From NCBI RefSeq assembly GCF_901447495.1, contig NZ_CABDWS010000001.1, forward strand, positions 1-64,000: DNA of 64,000 bases, given 5' to 3'. This DNA comes from Haloimpatiens lingqiaonensis. GTDB lineage: Bacteria; Bacillota; Clostridia; Clostridiales; Clostridiaceae. The position numbers and the translations under genes are program-made. Of this stretch, positions 54,682 through 61,641 are shown piece by piece. Below the pieces are notes generated by a model. That model did no database searches, had not been told where the DNA came from, and saw nothing but the letters and a program-made list of their open reading frames with translations. How positions within the stretch are numbered: the stretch's first letter is position 1; each line of letters starts with the position of its first letter.

Positions 54682-54867
54682 TAAAATCACTCCTTTCCAT
54701 GTATTATAAGGTAGCATTTATATTATTGGTTTTTTATTCTATAATAATACTGTAACATATACAATATTTACTTACAATATGTACATGAAATTTAAGAGTT
54801 TATTTCCCCATCAGTAGGCAAATCATTGTATTCAGAAAAACACCAGATACCAAGTATCCTACGGATT

Positions 54868-55041
54868 AGTAAGTATTTTTTCAAGTAATACCAGCAGCAT
54901 AAAAACCTCCCATAGATTAAGCTTCAGTTTACTTTATCTACGAGAGGTTTGTATTTTAATTATATATTTGGTAAAATTTACTCCCCTGGGGTCGTGACAA
55001 AAAAAGGATGTAGCGGAGCGGAAGACTTTTTTTGTTTGCTA
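54868..55041 (+). repeat. Two-hairpin repeat, copy B (174 bp), joined to truncated istA
   Basis: It has the same two hairpins as copy A. Its right edge (TTTGTTTGCTA) is fused inside the istA coding region. Read on the minus strand, the repeat supplies the last ~20 codons of the truncated transposase. Confidence 0.85.
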
Positions 55042-55895
55042 TCTACTGTATTAAAAACTTCTTGAGGTATTTTTTTAGTTGTACCATGCTTCCTTACATT
55101 TGCAGTATTTTTAAGCCAATCTAATAGAAATTTTCTAGCTTCTTCAATATCAGAAAACTCTCTTCCTTTAAAACAATTATCCTTAACGTAGTTTACATTT
55201 GATTCCACTTTCCCCTTATCCGTAGGAGTTCTAACCCTACAGGGCTGCGCCCAAAAGCCATAATGTGCAGCAAATGTAGCGTAATTCTTTTGAACCGTAG
55301 GTTCGTAAAAATCAGCTTCTAAAATGCCAGCTTTTAAATTATCAAGCTTTACTGTTTCAGGTACACCACCAAAGTATTTAAATCCATTTTTATGGCATTC
55401 AATAAATGTTTTAACAGATTGGTCAAATACAATTTGAACATACATATATCTTGAATAACTTAGTGTCATAACGAATATCCAAGCTTTTTTATGCCTATTA
55501 TTAACTTTTATTGTGCCTATATATCCAAAATCTACTTGAGCTTCTTCACCTGGTAAACTTGTTAATACCATATAAGCCTTCGGCGGAGTTGTTTTAATTT
55601 TAGCTATATATCGTTTTACCGTATCATAGCTTCCACTAAAGTTATAATCCCTTTGCAAATCTTGAAATATTCTTTTAGCTGTTAAATCCTTTGATATTTG
55701 AATATTTATATATTCTTTATATGGATCTAATATTGTTGGATATGTTTTCCTTTCTGCTATTCCATTTTGTTTAGTTTTCTCTAAGTATGTTCTTACTGTT
55801 TTCCTATCTATTTCTAATATTCTGCTTATTTGTGACTTGTTATATCCTTTTTTAAAAAGCGTTTCTATTGTTGTATGCATTTCTACCCCCAACAT
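54978..55895 (-). pseudogene. istA: IS21-family transposase IstA, 3'-truncated
   Basis: 305 residues: an N-terminal HTH (FKKGYNKSQISRILEIDRKTVRTYL) and the DDE core with D in EAQVDFGYIGT, D in VKLDNLKAG and E in DKGKVESNVNYVK. Full IstA proteins are usually 100-200 residues longer. Here the frame ends in SKQKKSSAPLHPFFVTTPGE, which is encoded by repeat copy B and not by IS21. istB is missing. The element is therefore broken by deletion. The start ATG is at 55895 (AAAGGGG upstream) or 55880. Transposition is not expected, but DNA binding might persist. Confidence 0.88.
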
Positions 55896-56012
55896 ATATA
55901 TCTTCCCCTTTGTAGTATTTTAATTATATTAAACTACAAAGGACTTATATTTTTCCATATAGGTGGGGAATTTTCTTTCCCTTAAGTGGGTAATTTTATT
56001 TTACCACTAACA
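54978..56012 (-). mobile_element. Remnant of an IS21-family insertion sequence
   Basis: One end is intact: at 56012 the minus strand begins TGTTAGTGG. Two related internal repeats follow (AAAATTACCCACTTAAGGG and AAAATTCCCCACCTATATGG, within about 55945-55998), as is usual for IS21 ends. The other end, the rest of istA and istB are lost at the junction with repeat copy B. The IS end also interrupts repeat copy C, which lacks its left half. Confidence 0.75.
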
Positions 56013-56112
56013 GAGAGGTTTGTATTTTAATTATATATTTGGCAAAATTTACACCCCTGGGATCGTGACAAAAAAAGGATGTAGCGGAGCGGAAGACTTT
56101 TTTTGTTTGCTA
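56013..56112 (+). repeat. Two-hairpin repeat, copy C (right part only)
   Basis: It matches copies A and B from GAGAGGTTTG to TTTGTTTGCTA. The left half, including the first arm of hairpin 1, is replaced by the IS21 end. Confidence 0.85.
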
Positions 56113-56295
56113 ACGATATGGCAGGATTCACTTTATGTTACGACCTATACTTTTGCTCGCATTCTTCCGAACACTTTGTCACCACACTTAGCACATATAA
56201 TTTCTTATATGCACCGCGGCTAGCTAAAAGGCTCCTTGACGATTACCTTTGCTGGACTTTCACCAGCTAGTATGGTCCAGCTTAGCTGGACGTGC
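56113..56295 (-). other. Structured, relatively GC-rich remnant, possibly of a group II intron
   Basis: On the minus strand it begins GGCACGTCCAGCTAAGCTGGAC, giving a GTCCAGC/GCTGGAC hairpin. GCTGGTGAAAGTCCAGC follows, the GGTGAAAGTCC hairpin often seen in bacterial group II intron domain I. No domain V-like hairpin and no reverse transcriptase are visible, so this is at most a fragment. It is bounded on both sides by copies of the repeat. Confidence 0.3.
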
Positions 56296-56355
56296 CCCCT
56301 GGGATCGTGACAAAAAAAGGATGTAGCGAAGCGGAAGACTTTTTTTTGTTTGCTA
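56296..56355 (+). repeat. Two-hairpin repeat, copy D (hairpin 2 only)
   Basis: CCCCTGGGATCGTGAC is followed by the A-arm, a core with GTAGCGAAGCGG and the T-arm, then TTTGCTA. One core base differs from copies A-C. Confidence 0.8.
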
Positions 56356-56378
56356 CCTGTCACCATAAAGTCCTCTTG

Positions 56379-56720
56379 TTAATATAAACCTTTTTCCTTT
56401 ATAGTATCATATGCTATATCAATGAATTCTTTATGTTTTATAATTCCAAGCTGTAAATTATTATCACTATAAAGCCATTCCTTGAAGCTTTCCATTCCTA
56501 CAAAATATTGATTATCGATATAAACATAAATCCCTTTATTTAAGGATTCAAACATTTCAAGTATAGCATTTCTAAAATACCCCCTTCCTTTTGCATAAAT
56601 TCCAAATTGATCCTCTTGACCATTGTATTTTAAACTTAATTTTAGATTGTCATAAAATTTTTCTATATTAATAGTAATCCTGTTATTAGTAATATAAACA
56701 ATTTTATCTACCTCTCTCAT
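56379..56720 (-). CDS. Orphan hypothetical protein
   Basis: This 113-residue protein begins MREVDKIVYITNNRITINIEKFYDNLKLSLKYNGQED. I do not recognise it. AAAGGAGGG precedes the ATG, so translation is credible. It is soluble, with a beta-rich N-terminal half, a central helix (YFRNAILEMFESLNKG) and an acidic/aromatic segment DNQYFVGMESFKEWLYSD. It lies between the repeat cluster and the flagellin terminator on the same strand as the flagellin. Whether it belongs to motility or to the mobile region is unknown. Confidence 0.6.
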   Translation of the reverse strand: MREVDKIVYITNNRITINIEKFYDNLKLSLKYNGQEDQFGIYAKGRGYFRNAILEMFESLNKGIYVYIDNQYFVGMESFKEWLYSDNNLQLGIIKHKEFIDIAYDTIKEKGLY

Positions 56721-56744
56721 AAATTATCCCTCCTTTCCTCTAAT

Positions 56745-56775
56745 TTAAAAAGAAGCCAGAGCTTTCACCCTGACT
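56745..56775 (-). terminator. Terminator after the flagellin/intron/exon 2 unit
   Basis: AGCCAGAG (56754-56761) pairs with CCCTGACT (56768-56775), with two G-U pairs and a 6-base loop, followed on the minus strand by TTCTTTTTAAATT. It lies 32 bases beyond the orphan flagellin tail, so that tail is inside the flagellin transcription unit. Confidence 0.7.
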
Positions 56776-56806
56776 CCATATTATTATACTATTGTAAATT
56801 TATCAA

Positions 56807-56857
56807 CTATCTTAATAATTGAAGAACTCCTTGAGGTTGTTGGTTAGCTTGCGGTAC
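56807..56857 (-). pseudogene. Orphan second copy of the flagellin 3' end (putative exon 2)
   Basis: The minus strand encodes VPQANQQPQGVLQLLR-stop, nearly the same as the end of the intact flagellin (AQANNQPQGVLQLLR). The codons differ at several synonymous sites, so it is not a recent duplication. No upstream flagellin coding sequence is attached; the group I intron lies directly upstream. Confidence 0.85.
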
Positions 56858-57271
56858 CATCAAATACCTTTCAGTATCTGCCAGACTATATCTTCAACCA
56901 ATACAAAAACTAACATCTGTTCTCTGTACTTTGATATTTGTACTCTGTAGTTGGTTGTCGGGTACTTCGGGAAACCTCATTCCCTACAGACCTCATCAGC
57001 ATATAATTAAGATTTTTATGAACAAAGTGAATAAAAATCATCTTAATTCTCCACTTTCAATCCTCAATTCTCAATTACTTAGCTGGTTCGTCTTAGTCGT
57101 TGAACCTTCTCCAACCTTTCGGTACAGGAGCTCGGCTGCTGATTATCCAATCTGAATTCTTTTTAACCTATCACGCTTGTCCTTTCGAACTACGTTGTAG
57201 GGAATCCAGCTCTAAGGAAGTTCCAGCAATTCACCCGATTTGCAATAAGGATTACTCCTTAAGGGACCCTC
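56858..57271 (-). ncRNA. Group I self-splicing intron between flagellin and its orphan 3' copy
   Basis: All conserved core elements occur in order on the minus strand: P (GAATTGCTGGAAC, 57220-57232), Q (AATCAGCAGCCGAGC, 57130-57144), R (GTTCAACGACTAAGACG, 57089-57105) and S (AAGATATAGTCTGG, 56881-56894). R and S give the P7 pairing GACUA/UAGUC. P9 is CAGATACT-GAAA-GGTATTTG (56861-56880). A P1 of eight pairs forms between GGTTATTT (57272-57279) and GAGTAATCC (57249-57257), with U-G at the splice site after 57272. The 3' splice site near 56858 is less certain. No homing endonuclease ORF is present. Peripheral loops contain short tandem repeats. Confidence 0.85.
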
Positions 57272-57278
57272 AAATAAC

Positions 57279-58766
57279 CTATCTCAATAATTGTAATACT
57301 CCTTGAGGTTGATTATTTGCTTGAGCCAACATAGCTTGAGCAGCTTGGCTAAGGATGTTGTTCTTTGAGAAGTTCATCATTTCTTTAGCCATGTCTACGT
57401 CTCTAACTCTTGATTCTGCTGACTGAAGGTTTTCTGAAGAAGTTCCTAGATTAGCTATTGTGTGCTCTAATCTATTTTGGTAAGCACCAAGCTTGCTTCT
57501 TTCTTCGGATACTGTTGTTATAGCTTTATTAATAGTTTCTATAGCTTTATTAGCATTCTTTTGTGTTGAAACATCGATTCCCTTATAAGTTACGGCTTGT
57601 GATACAATAGAACCATCTGCTCCGAAAGTTGCTTTCGTTGATGCAGTTACATTTCTATCTAATGTAGAAGTTTTAGTCCCAGTTCCATCAAGAGTTGCAT
57701 AATCAAAGTTAATTTTTATATTCTTATCTGTAGAACCAATTACTGCACTTGTTTGATTGTTATAAATCTTTGCAGTTGCTCCAACATCTGCTGATGCGCT
57801 ATCTTGAAGCTTCACTTGCTTGTACTCTGCCGCAACTTGGAAAGTATAAGTATTTCCATTTGCATTTTCAGCGTCTTCGGCAATTCCTAAAGTCATGCCA
57901 GCATATTGGAATGTACTATTAGCTCCTTGAGTAACAGTTACACTTTGGTATGATTTACCACCATCAAGAGAAATTGATGCACCAGCAACTTGTTCTTTTC
58001 CGCCTACTGTTGCAGTACTATCAATACGTACCATTATTGTAGCATCTTGTGAACCATTGTAGTCACCAGCTGTACCTGCAAGTGCTCCCCCAAGTGCATT
58101 ACTTTGTGATACAGCAGCACCAGTTATTGCTGTACCTGCTGTTGCAGCAGATTTTGCCACAGTAGTAATTTTATAACCATCTAAATTATCAGATGGATTT
58201 TCTACACTTCCAATTCCTGCGGCGTTTGTAGCATCAACACTGTATACTTCCATATCTCCTGACACACTTAGAGCTTTTGCATCCATTGCATTAATTGAAA
58301 TTGTAATGTTTTGATTTTTATTAGCTCCGATATGGAATGTATCCTTCAATCCACCAGCCATAAGGTTTTGAGTATTAAATTCAGTTGTATTTGATATTCT
58401 TGTTATTTCTTTAGCCAATTCATCTACTTCTGATTGAATCTTTGCTCTATCATCCGCTGTATTTGTATCTGTTGATGATTGAACTGATAACTCTCTCATT
58501 CTTTGAAGAATTGAATGAGTTTCGTTAAGTGCTCCCTCAGCTGTTTGTAACAATGAAATACCGTCTTGAGCATTTCTTGAAGCTTGGTCAAGTCCTCTAA
58601 TTTGTCCTCTCATTTTTTCAGATATAGCTAGTCCTGCAGCATCATCTCCAGCTCTGTTTATTCTTAAACCTGAGCTTAATTTTTCCATTGACTTTCCTGC
58701 AGCTACTGTGTTACCGCTCATCATTCTGTGAGCGTTCATAGCATTCATATTGTGGTTAATTATCAT
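57279..58766 (-). CDS. fliC: Major flagellin FliC/FlaA
   Basis: A 495-residue filament protein. The N-terminal D0/D1 is MIINHNMNAMNAHRMMSGNTVAAGKSMEKLSSGLRINRAGDDAAGLAISEKMRGQIRGLDQASRNAQDGISLLQTAEGAL. The variable region covers about 185-400 (Ala/Thr/Gly/Ser-rich), and the C-terminal D1/D0 ends RVRDVDMAKEMMNFSKNNILSQAAQAMLAQANNQPQGVLQLLR. It is exported and polymerised under the FliD cap with FliS as chaperone. AAGGAGG precedes the ATG. Its leader has a GGA-in-loop hairpin (CsrA target). A group I intron starts seven bases after the stop codon. No clear sigma-D promoter was found upstream. Confidence 0.96.
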   Translation of the reverse strand: MIINHNMNAMNAHRMMSGNTVAAGKSMEKLSSGLRINRAGDDAAGLAISEKMRGQIRGLDQASRNAQDGISLLQTAEGALNETHSILQRMRELSVQSSTDTNTADDRAKIQSEVDELAKEITRISNTTEFNTQNLMAGGLKDTFHIGANKNQNITISINAMDAKALSVSGDMEVYSVDATNAAGIGSVENPSDNLDGYKITTVAKSAATAGTAITGAAVSQSNALGGALAGTAGDYNGSQDATIMVRIDSTATVGGKEQVAGASISLDGGKSYQSVTVTQGANSTFQYAGMTLGIAEDAENANGNTYTFQVAAEYKQVKLQDSASADVGATAKIYNNQTSAVIGSTDKNIKINFDYATLDGTGTKTSTLDRNVTASTKATFGADGSIVSQAVTYKGIDVSTQKNANKAIETINKAITTVSEERSKLGAYQNRLEHTIANLGTSSENLQSAESRVRDVDMAKEMMNFSKNNILSQAAQAMLAQANNQPQGVLQLLR

Positions 58767-58775
58767 AATAAATTC

Positions 58776-58804
58776 CTCCTTGAGTTTTGTTTTTTGGCAT
58801 CCTT
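58776..58804 (-). promoter_or_regulatory. Predicted CsrA-binding leader of flagellin mRNA
   Basis: On the minus strand TGGC-AAGGAT-GCCA is a 4-bp stem with GGA in the hexaloop. About 13 bases later the Shine-Dalgarno AAGGAGG carries a second GGA. CsrA dimers typically bridge one loop GGA and one overlapping the Shine-Dalgarno, as in B. subtilis hag. Confidence 0.65.
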
Positions 58805-58886
58805 GCCATTATTTTTATTTATTTAAAAGTCAGTGATGACTCTTAAAGCTTGGTTAATTAATAATTAATAATGAAGAATTAATAAT

Positions 58887-58917
58887 TATGGAGGATTTTC
58901 TTCCGCTTCGCTTCAGA
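58887..58917 (-). repeat. Hairpin related to hairpin 2 of the dispersed repeat (copy E, inverted)
   Basis: GATTTTCT / AGAAAATC arms flank TCCGCTTCGCTTC. The core read on the minus strand, GAAGCGAAGCGGAAGA, matches copy D at 14 of 16 positions, with different arms. Confidence 0.55.
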
Positions 58918-58945
58918 AAATCTGTATTATAATTTTTTTAAACCC

Positions 58946-58977
58946 CCTAACTAGCGTGGAACACGCATGCCGTTAGG
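58946..58977. terminator. Hairpin downstream of the four-helix-bundle gene
   Basis: CCTAAC (58946-58951) pairs with GTTAGG (58972-58977), with an inner GCGTG/CACGC stem. The T-run (CCTTTTTAAT) is on the plus-strand side; on the minus strand the flank is GGGTTTAAAAAAATT, so termination of the minus-strand gene is uncertain. Confidence 0.45.
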
Positions 58978-58985
58978 CTGCCTTT

Positions 58986-59351
58986 TTAATTAATAGTTAA
59001 TTTTTCCTTTGTTGTTTTAACTATTGAAACTAAAATTTTATTCAATTCTGTACATTCACCTAGTATAGATTTTGATGCGTTAGCATCCATGTAGTTTGTT
59101 GCAGTTAACAATTCTAACCAATAAGCTGTTTCAGAACATTCTTTCAATGCAATATTCATCTTTGACAAAAAGTCTTTTTTGCTTTGCGCAAATATTCCTT
59201 CTTTTATATTGGCACCTATACTTGTACCAGAACGTAAAACTTGTTTTGAAAGAACATATTCTTTCTTATATTTACACAAATACTTATACAAATTAACTAT
59301 CTTTATAGAAAACTTAAATGCCTTTTGGTAAACCAAATTTTCCTTCATCAT
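58986..59351 (-). CDS. Four-helix-bundle protein (23S rRNA-IVS/bAvd-like family)
   Basis: A 121-residue protein of the S23/four-helix-bundle family: NLVYQKAFKFSIKIVNLYKYL...SKQVLRSGTSIGANIKEGIFAQSKKDFLSKMNIALKECSETAYWLELLTATNYM. The conserved R-S-x-x-S-I-x-A-N-I-x-E-G and K-E-x-x-E-x-x-Y-W-L segments are clear. Homologues are encoded in 23S rRNA intervening sequences and, as bAvd, beside diversity-generating retroelements. Here there is neither rRNA nor reverse transcriptase; it sits alone between fliD and flagellin, flanked by AT-rich short repeats. Its function is unknown; it is probably recently acquired. Confidence 0.87.
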   Translation of the reverse strand: MMKENLVYQKAFKFSIKIVNLYKYLCKYKKEYVLSKQVLRSGTSIGANIKEGIFAQSKKDFLSKMNIALKECSETAYWLELLTATNYMDANASKSILGECTELNKILVSIVKTTKEKLTIN

Positions 59352-59425
59352 ATCAACCTTCTTATCTATTAATAGTTATTACTAATTCTTAACTATCTTT
59401 TAGAATAATAATCAGTTAATATGCT

Positions 59426-59472
59426 AATTCTTAATTCTTAATTCTTAATTCTTAATTCTTAATTCTTAATTT
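59426..59472. repeat. AATTCTTA 8-mer tandem repeat
   Basis: About six copies of AATTCTTA lie in direct repeat between the four-helix-bundle gene and fliD. A shorter array of the same unit lies at about 59538-59554, next to the fliD stop. Confidence 0.85.
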
Positions 59473-59559
59473 AATTATCGTCCCCCCCAATTTTTCCTTT
59501 ACCCCTTTTTTAAATATTTTTTCAATTTTTAATTATTAATTCTTAATTCTTAATTGCCC

Positions 59560-61143
59560 CTACGCCGTTCCAAGCTGCGAATACAACCAATTACTCTGCG
59601 AATTCAAATTATTCATATTCCTCTCCAGCATAGCAAACATCTTATAATATCTTTCTTGTTTTTGATAGATTTTATTTTCCATTTCTTTTATGGATTTATT
59701 TCTTTCCTCTATTTTCTTTGATAAATCATTGCTTCCTAACCATCTGGTGTCTTTGTAGCCAGCTTTTTTGACTAAAACGCCCTCTGAGCCTATATAATTG
59801 TCAAAGGTATCCTTAAATCTTTGGAGTATACCCTTTTCATCTTGGTTGGTGCTGCTTTGGGTAAATAATTTTTGCACTTGATCACCTTTTGTCTCTAGAG
59901 CTTGTTTAAACTTATCTTCATCAAGCTTAAGTTTTCCTCCATCTCTCCAGTTACTAGTGGTTTCTATACCTATTTCTTGAGCACTTAATCCTGCTCCTTC
60001 TACTGCACTATAGAAGGTTTGCCTTAAGTTCGCAAGCAAGCTGGAAAGATTACTTTCTCTAGAAAGCATGCCTTTTTTAGCTTTTTCTTCCCAATTCTTT
60101 ATTTCATCTTCACTCATATCTTTCTTTTGAGCTTCTGTAAGTGGTTTAAACTTGTATTCTTTTTTCTCATCTACTTTAGTTTTAATTTTTTCAATTAAGG
60201 AATTGTATTTATCGATGAATTTTTTGAACTTTTCTACTTTATCTGTAGCATCTGGCTTTATATTTATGTTAACTTCATCGCCAACTTTAGCACCACTTAT
60301 ATCATATTGAACATTATCTATAGTAAAAGTGTTTTTTTCAAATTCCTTAGATTCAAAATAAGTTTCTTCTCCTGGGGGTTTTATAGATGCCTGGGCATTT
60401 TCCCCTGTAAAATCACCATTTATTTTAAGGTTTTCTGCTGCTGTTCCTGATATACTTAAAGTTTGAGAACTACCAGTATCCTTCGTTTCAAATGTAAATT
60501 TTCTAGTTAATTCACTAAAACTAGCATTTATATAGTTGCCTAAAGTTTCTTTACTATCGCTACTAAGTTTAGTATTTCTAATGTCGTTTAAAAAATCACT
60601 TATAGATTTAGTGCTATCTACATTTACAGTAAAAGTTTTGCCATTAACCTTAAACTCCATTGTTCCATTAGCAATATTAAGATTATTTCCATCTTGGTCT
60701 TTAATATCTGCTAACTTAGTGCTTAAATTAGTTTCTGCATTTAACGCCACATCATTTTGTTTTTTAGCACTTGAGGCTAACTTGTTTACTTTTACCGCAT
60801 AGTTTCCTCTTACTGCTCCACCAAAGGCAATAGCGTTAATCTTACTACTGTCACTGCTTTCAGCCTTTAAGCCTGAATAAGATATACTAGCCATTAAATT
60901 AGTTTCTGCAGGTGCTAATATATCTAAGTATCCATTATAAAATTCCTTTAAGTCTTTTATTACATCTATATAAGCCTCTTGTTGCCACTGTATAATTTGT
61001 CTATTTTGCTTCATCTGATCTAGTCTAGCATTGTCTCCAGCAATCATCTTATTAACCATGCCGTCAGTATCCATACCAGTGGCTAAACCTGTAATTCTGC
61101 TATAATCCGAACCACTACTATTATTTACTCCACCTACTTGCAC
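59560..61143 (-). CDS. fliD: Flagellar filament cap protein FliD
   Basis: This 527-residue protein has an N-terminal FliD domain (SDYSRITGLATGMDTDGMVNKMIAGDNARLDQMKQNRQIIQWQQEAYIDVIKDLKEFYNGYLD) and a C-terminal domain with LSSLLANLRQTFYSAVEGAGLSAQEIGIETTSNWRDGGKLKLDEDKFKQAL. The coiled end is KIYQKQERYYKMFAMLERNMNNLNSQSNWLYSQLG. FliD caps the filament and folds exported flagellin. The start is GTG at 61143 with GGAGGTGA upstream. The order fliD-fliT-fliS is normal. Confidence 0.95.
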   Translation of the reverse strand: MQVGGVNNSSGSDYSRITGLATGMDTDGMVNKMIAGDNARLDQMKQNRQIIQWQQEAYIDVIKDLKEFYNGYLDILAPAETNLMASISYSGLKAESSDSSKINAIAFGGAVRGNYAVKVNKLASSAKKQNDVALNAETNLSTKLADIKDQDGNNLNIANGTMEFKVNGKTFTVNVDSTKSISDFLNDIRNTKLSSDSKETLGNYINASFSELTRKFTFETKDTGSSQTLSISGTAAENLKINGDFTGENAQASIKPPGEETYFESKEFEKNTFTIDNVQYDISGAKVGDEVNINIKPDATDKVEKFKKFIDKYNSLIEKIKTKVDEKKEYKFKPLTEAQKKDMSEDEIKNWEEKAKKGMLSRESNLSSLLANLRQTFYSAVEGAGLSAQEIGIETTSNWRDGGKLKLDEDKFKQALETKGDQVQKLFTQSSTNQDEKGILQRFKDTFDNYIGSEGVLVKKAGYKDTRWLGSNDLSKKIEERNKSIKEMENKIYQKQERYYKMFAMLERNMNNLNSQSNWLYSQLGTA

Positions 61144-61156
61144 AGGATCACCTCCA

Positions 61157-61513
61157 TTATATTTTAGTGTTAAAAAATCCCCTATTAATCATGGAGTTTT
61201 TGCTATAATTTTTATTAGCATTATTTTTTATTTTCATTTTGTCCATTTCTTGTTTTGCTTCATTTCTCTTATACACCATGAGTTTTGTTAAGGTTTCCTC
61301 ATATTTAACTAAATCTATATCTTTACATATCTCTCTAAATTCCTCTTGTGTAAATGATAAATCCTCTATAGATAATATAACCTTTTGTCTTCCTGCTACA
61401 TAATCATCCATATTTTCTAATTGTTCTTTTTCTAAGCAATCTATTAACTTTTGGGTTAACTGCTTATATAGTAAAAGCTTTTCTTGTAACTGCGTGTTAA
61501 ATTTAAACACCAC
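61157..61513 (-). CDS. fliT: FliT-like flagellar export chaperone
   Basis: A 118-residue helical protein (FNTQLQEKLLLYKQLTQKLIDCLEKEQLENMDDYVAGRQKVILSIEDL...) between fliS and fliD, where FliT is usually found. The N-terminal helix pair with E/D-rich spacing is FliT-like; the basic, Asn-rich C terminus (KIKNNANKNYSKNSMINRG) is unusual. The start is GTG (61513 or 61510) in an AAAGGGTGGTG context. FliT binds FliD in the cytoplasm. The assignment is by position and helical pattern and not by a strict motif. Confidence 0.65.
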   Translation of the reverse strand: MVFKFNTQLQEKLLLYKQLTQKLIDCLEKEQLENMDDYVAGRQKVILSIEDLSFTQEEFREICKDIDLVKYEETLTKLMVYKRNEAKQEMDKMKIKNNANKNYSKNSMINRGFFNTKI

Positions 61514-61641
61514 CCTTTTTCAAAGATCAAAGTACAAATATCAAATATCAAATACTAAAGATTAAAGTACAAATAACAAAAATTGATATTTATTCTCTGC
61601 TATTTATTCTTTGTTATTTGATATTTATTCTTTATTATTTA
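61514..61641. repeat. Low-complexity CAAAGTACAAATATCAAATA-type repeats
   Basis: Degenerate copies of AAAGTACAAATATC and, further along, TATTTATTCTTTGTT fill the gap between fliS and fliT. The same AAAGTACAAATATC-like sequence occurs inside the group I intron (about 56918-56955, opposite strand). Confidence 0.65.

Larger units (their letters stand above)
55896..56378. other. 483-bp gap: IS21 end, repeat copies C and D, structured remnant
   Basis: From left: the IS21 terminal region (to 56012), the right half of the repeat (copy C, 56013-56112), a 183-bp more GC-rich stretch able to fold on the minus strand (56113-56295), and hairpin 2 of the repeat again (copy D, 56296-56355). A plus-strand open frame across this region is a by-product of the repeat. 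Confidence 0.7.

Noticed and set aside
56020-56223. Plus-strand open frame of 67 codons
   Set aside because: It is formed by repeat copy C and the adjacent structured relic; no start signal, and the same peptide arises wherever the repeat occurs.
57100-57306. Plus-strand open frame of 68 codons (and another at 56931-57155)
   Set aside because: Both lie antisense inside the group I intron and have no ribosome binding site.
58767-58985. Sigma-D promoter expected upstream of the major flagellin
   Set aside because: No TAAA-N15-CCGATA-like pair could be found; the TATAAT-like sequence near 58930 lacks a credible -35.
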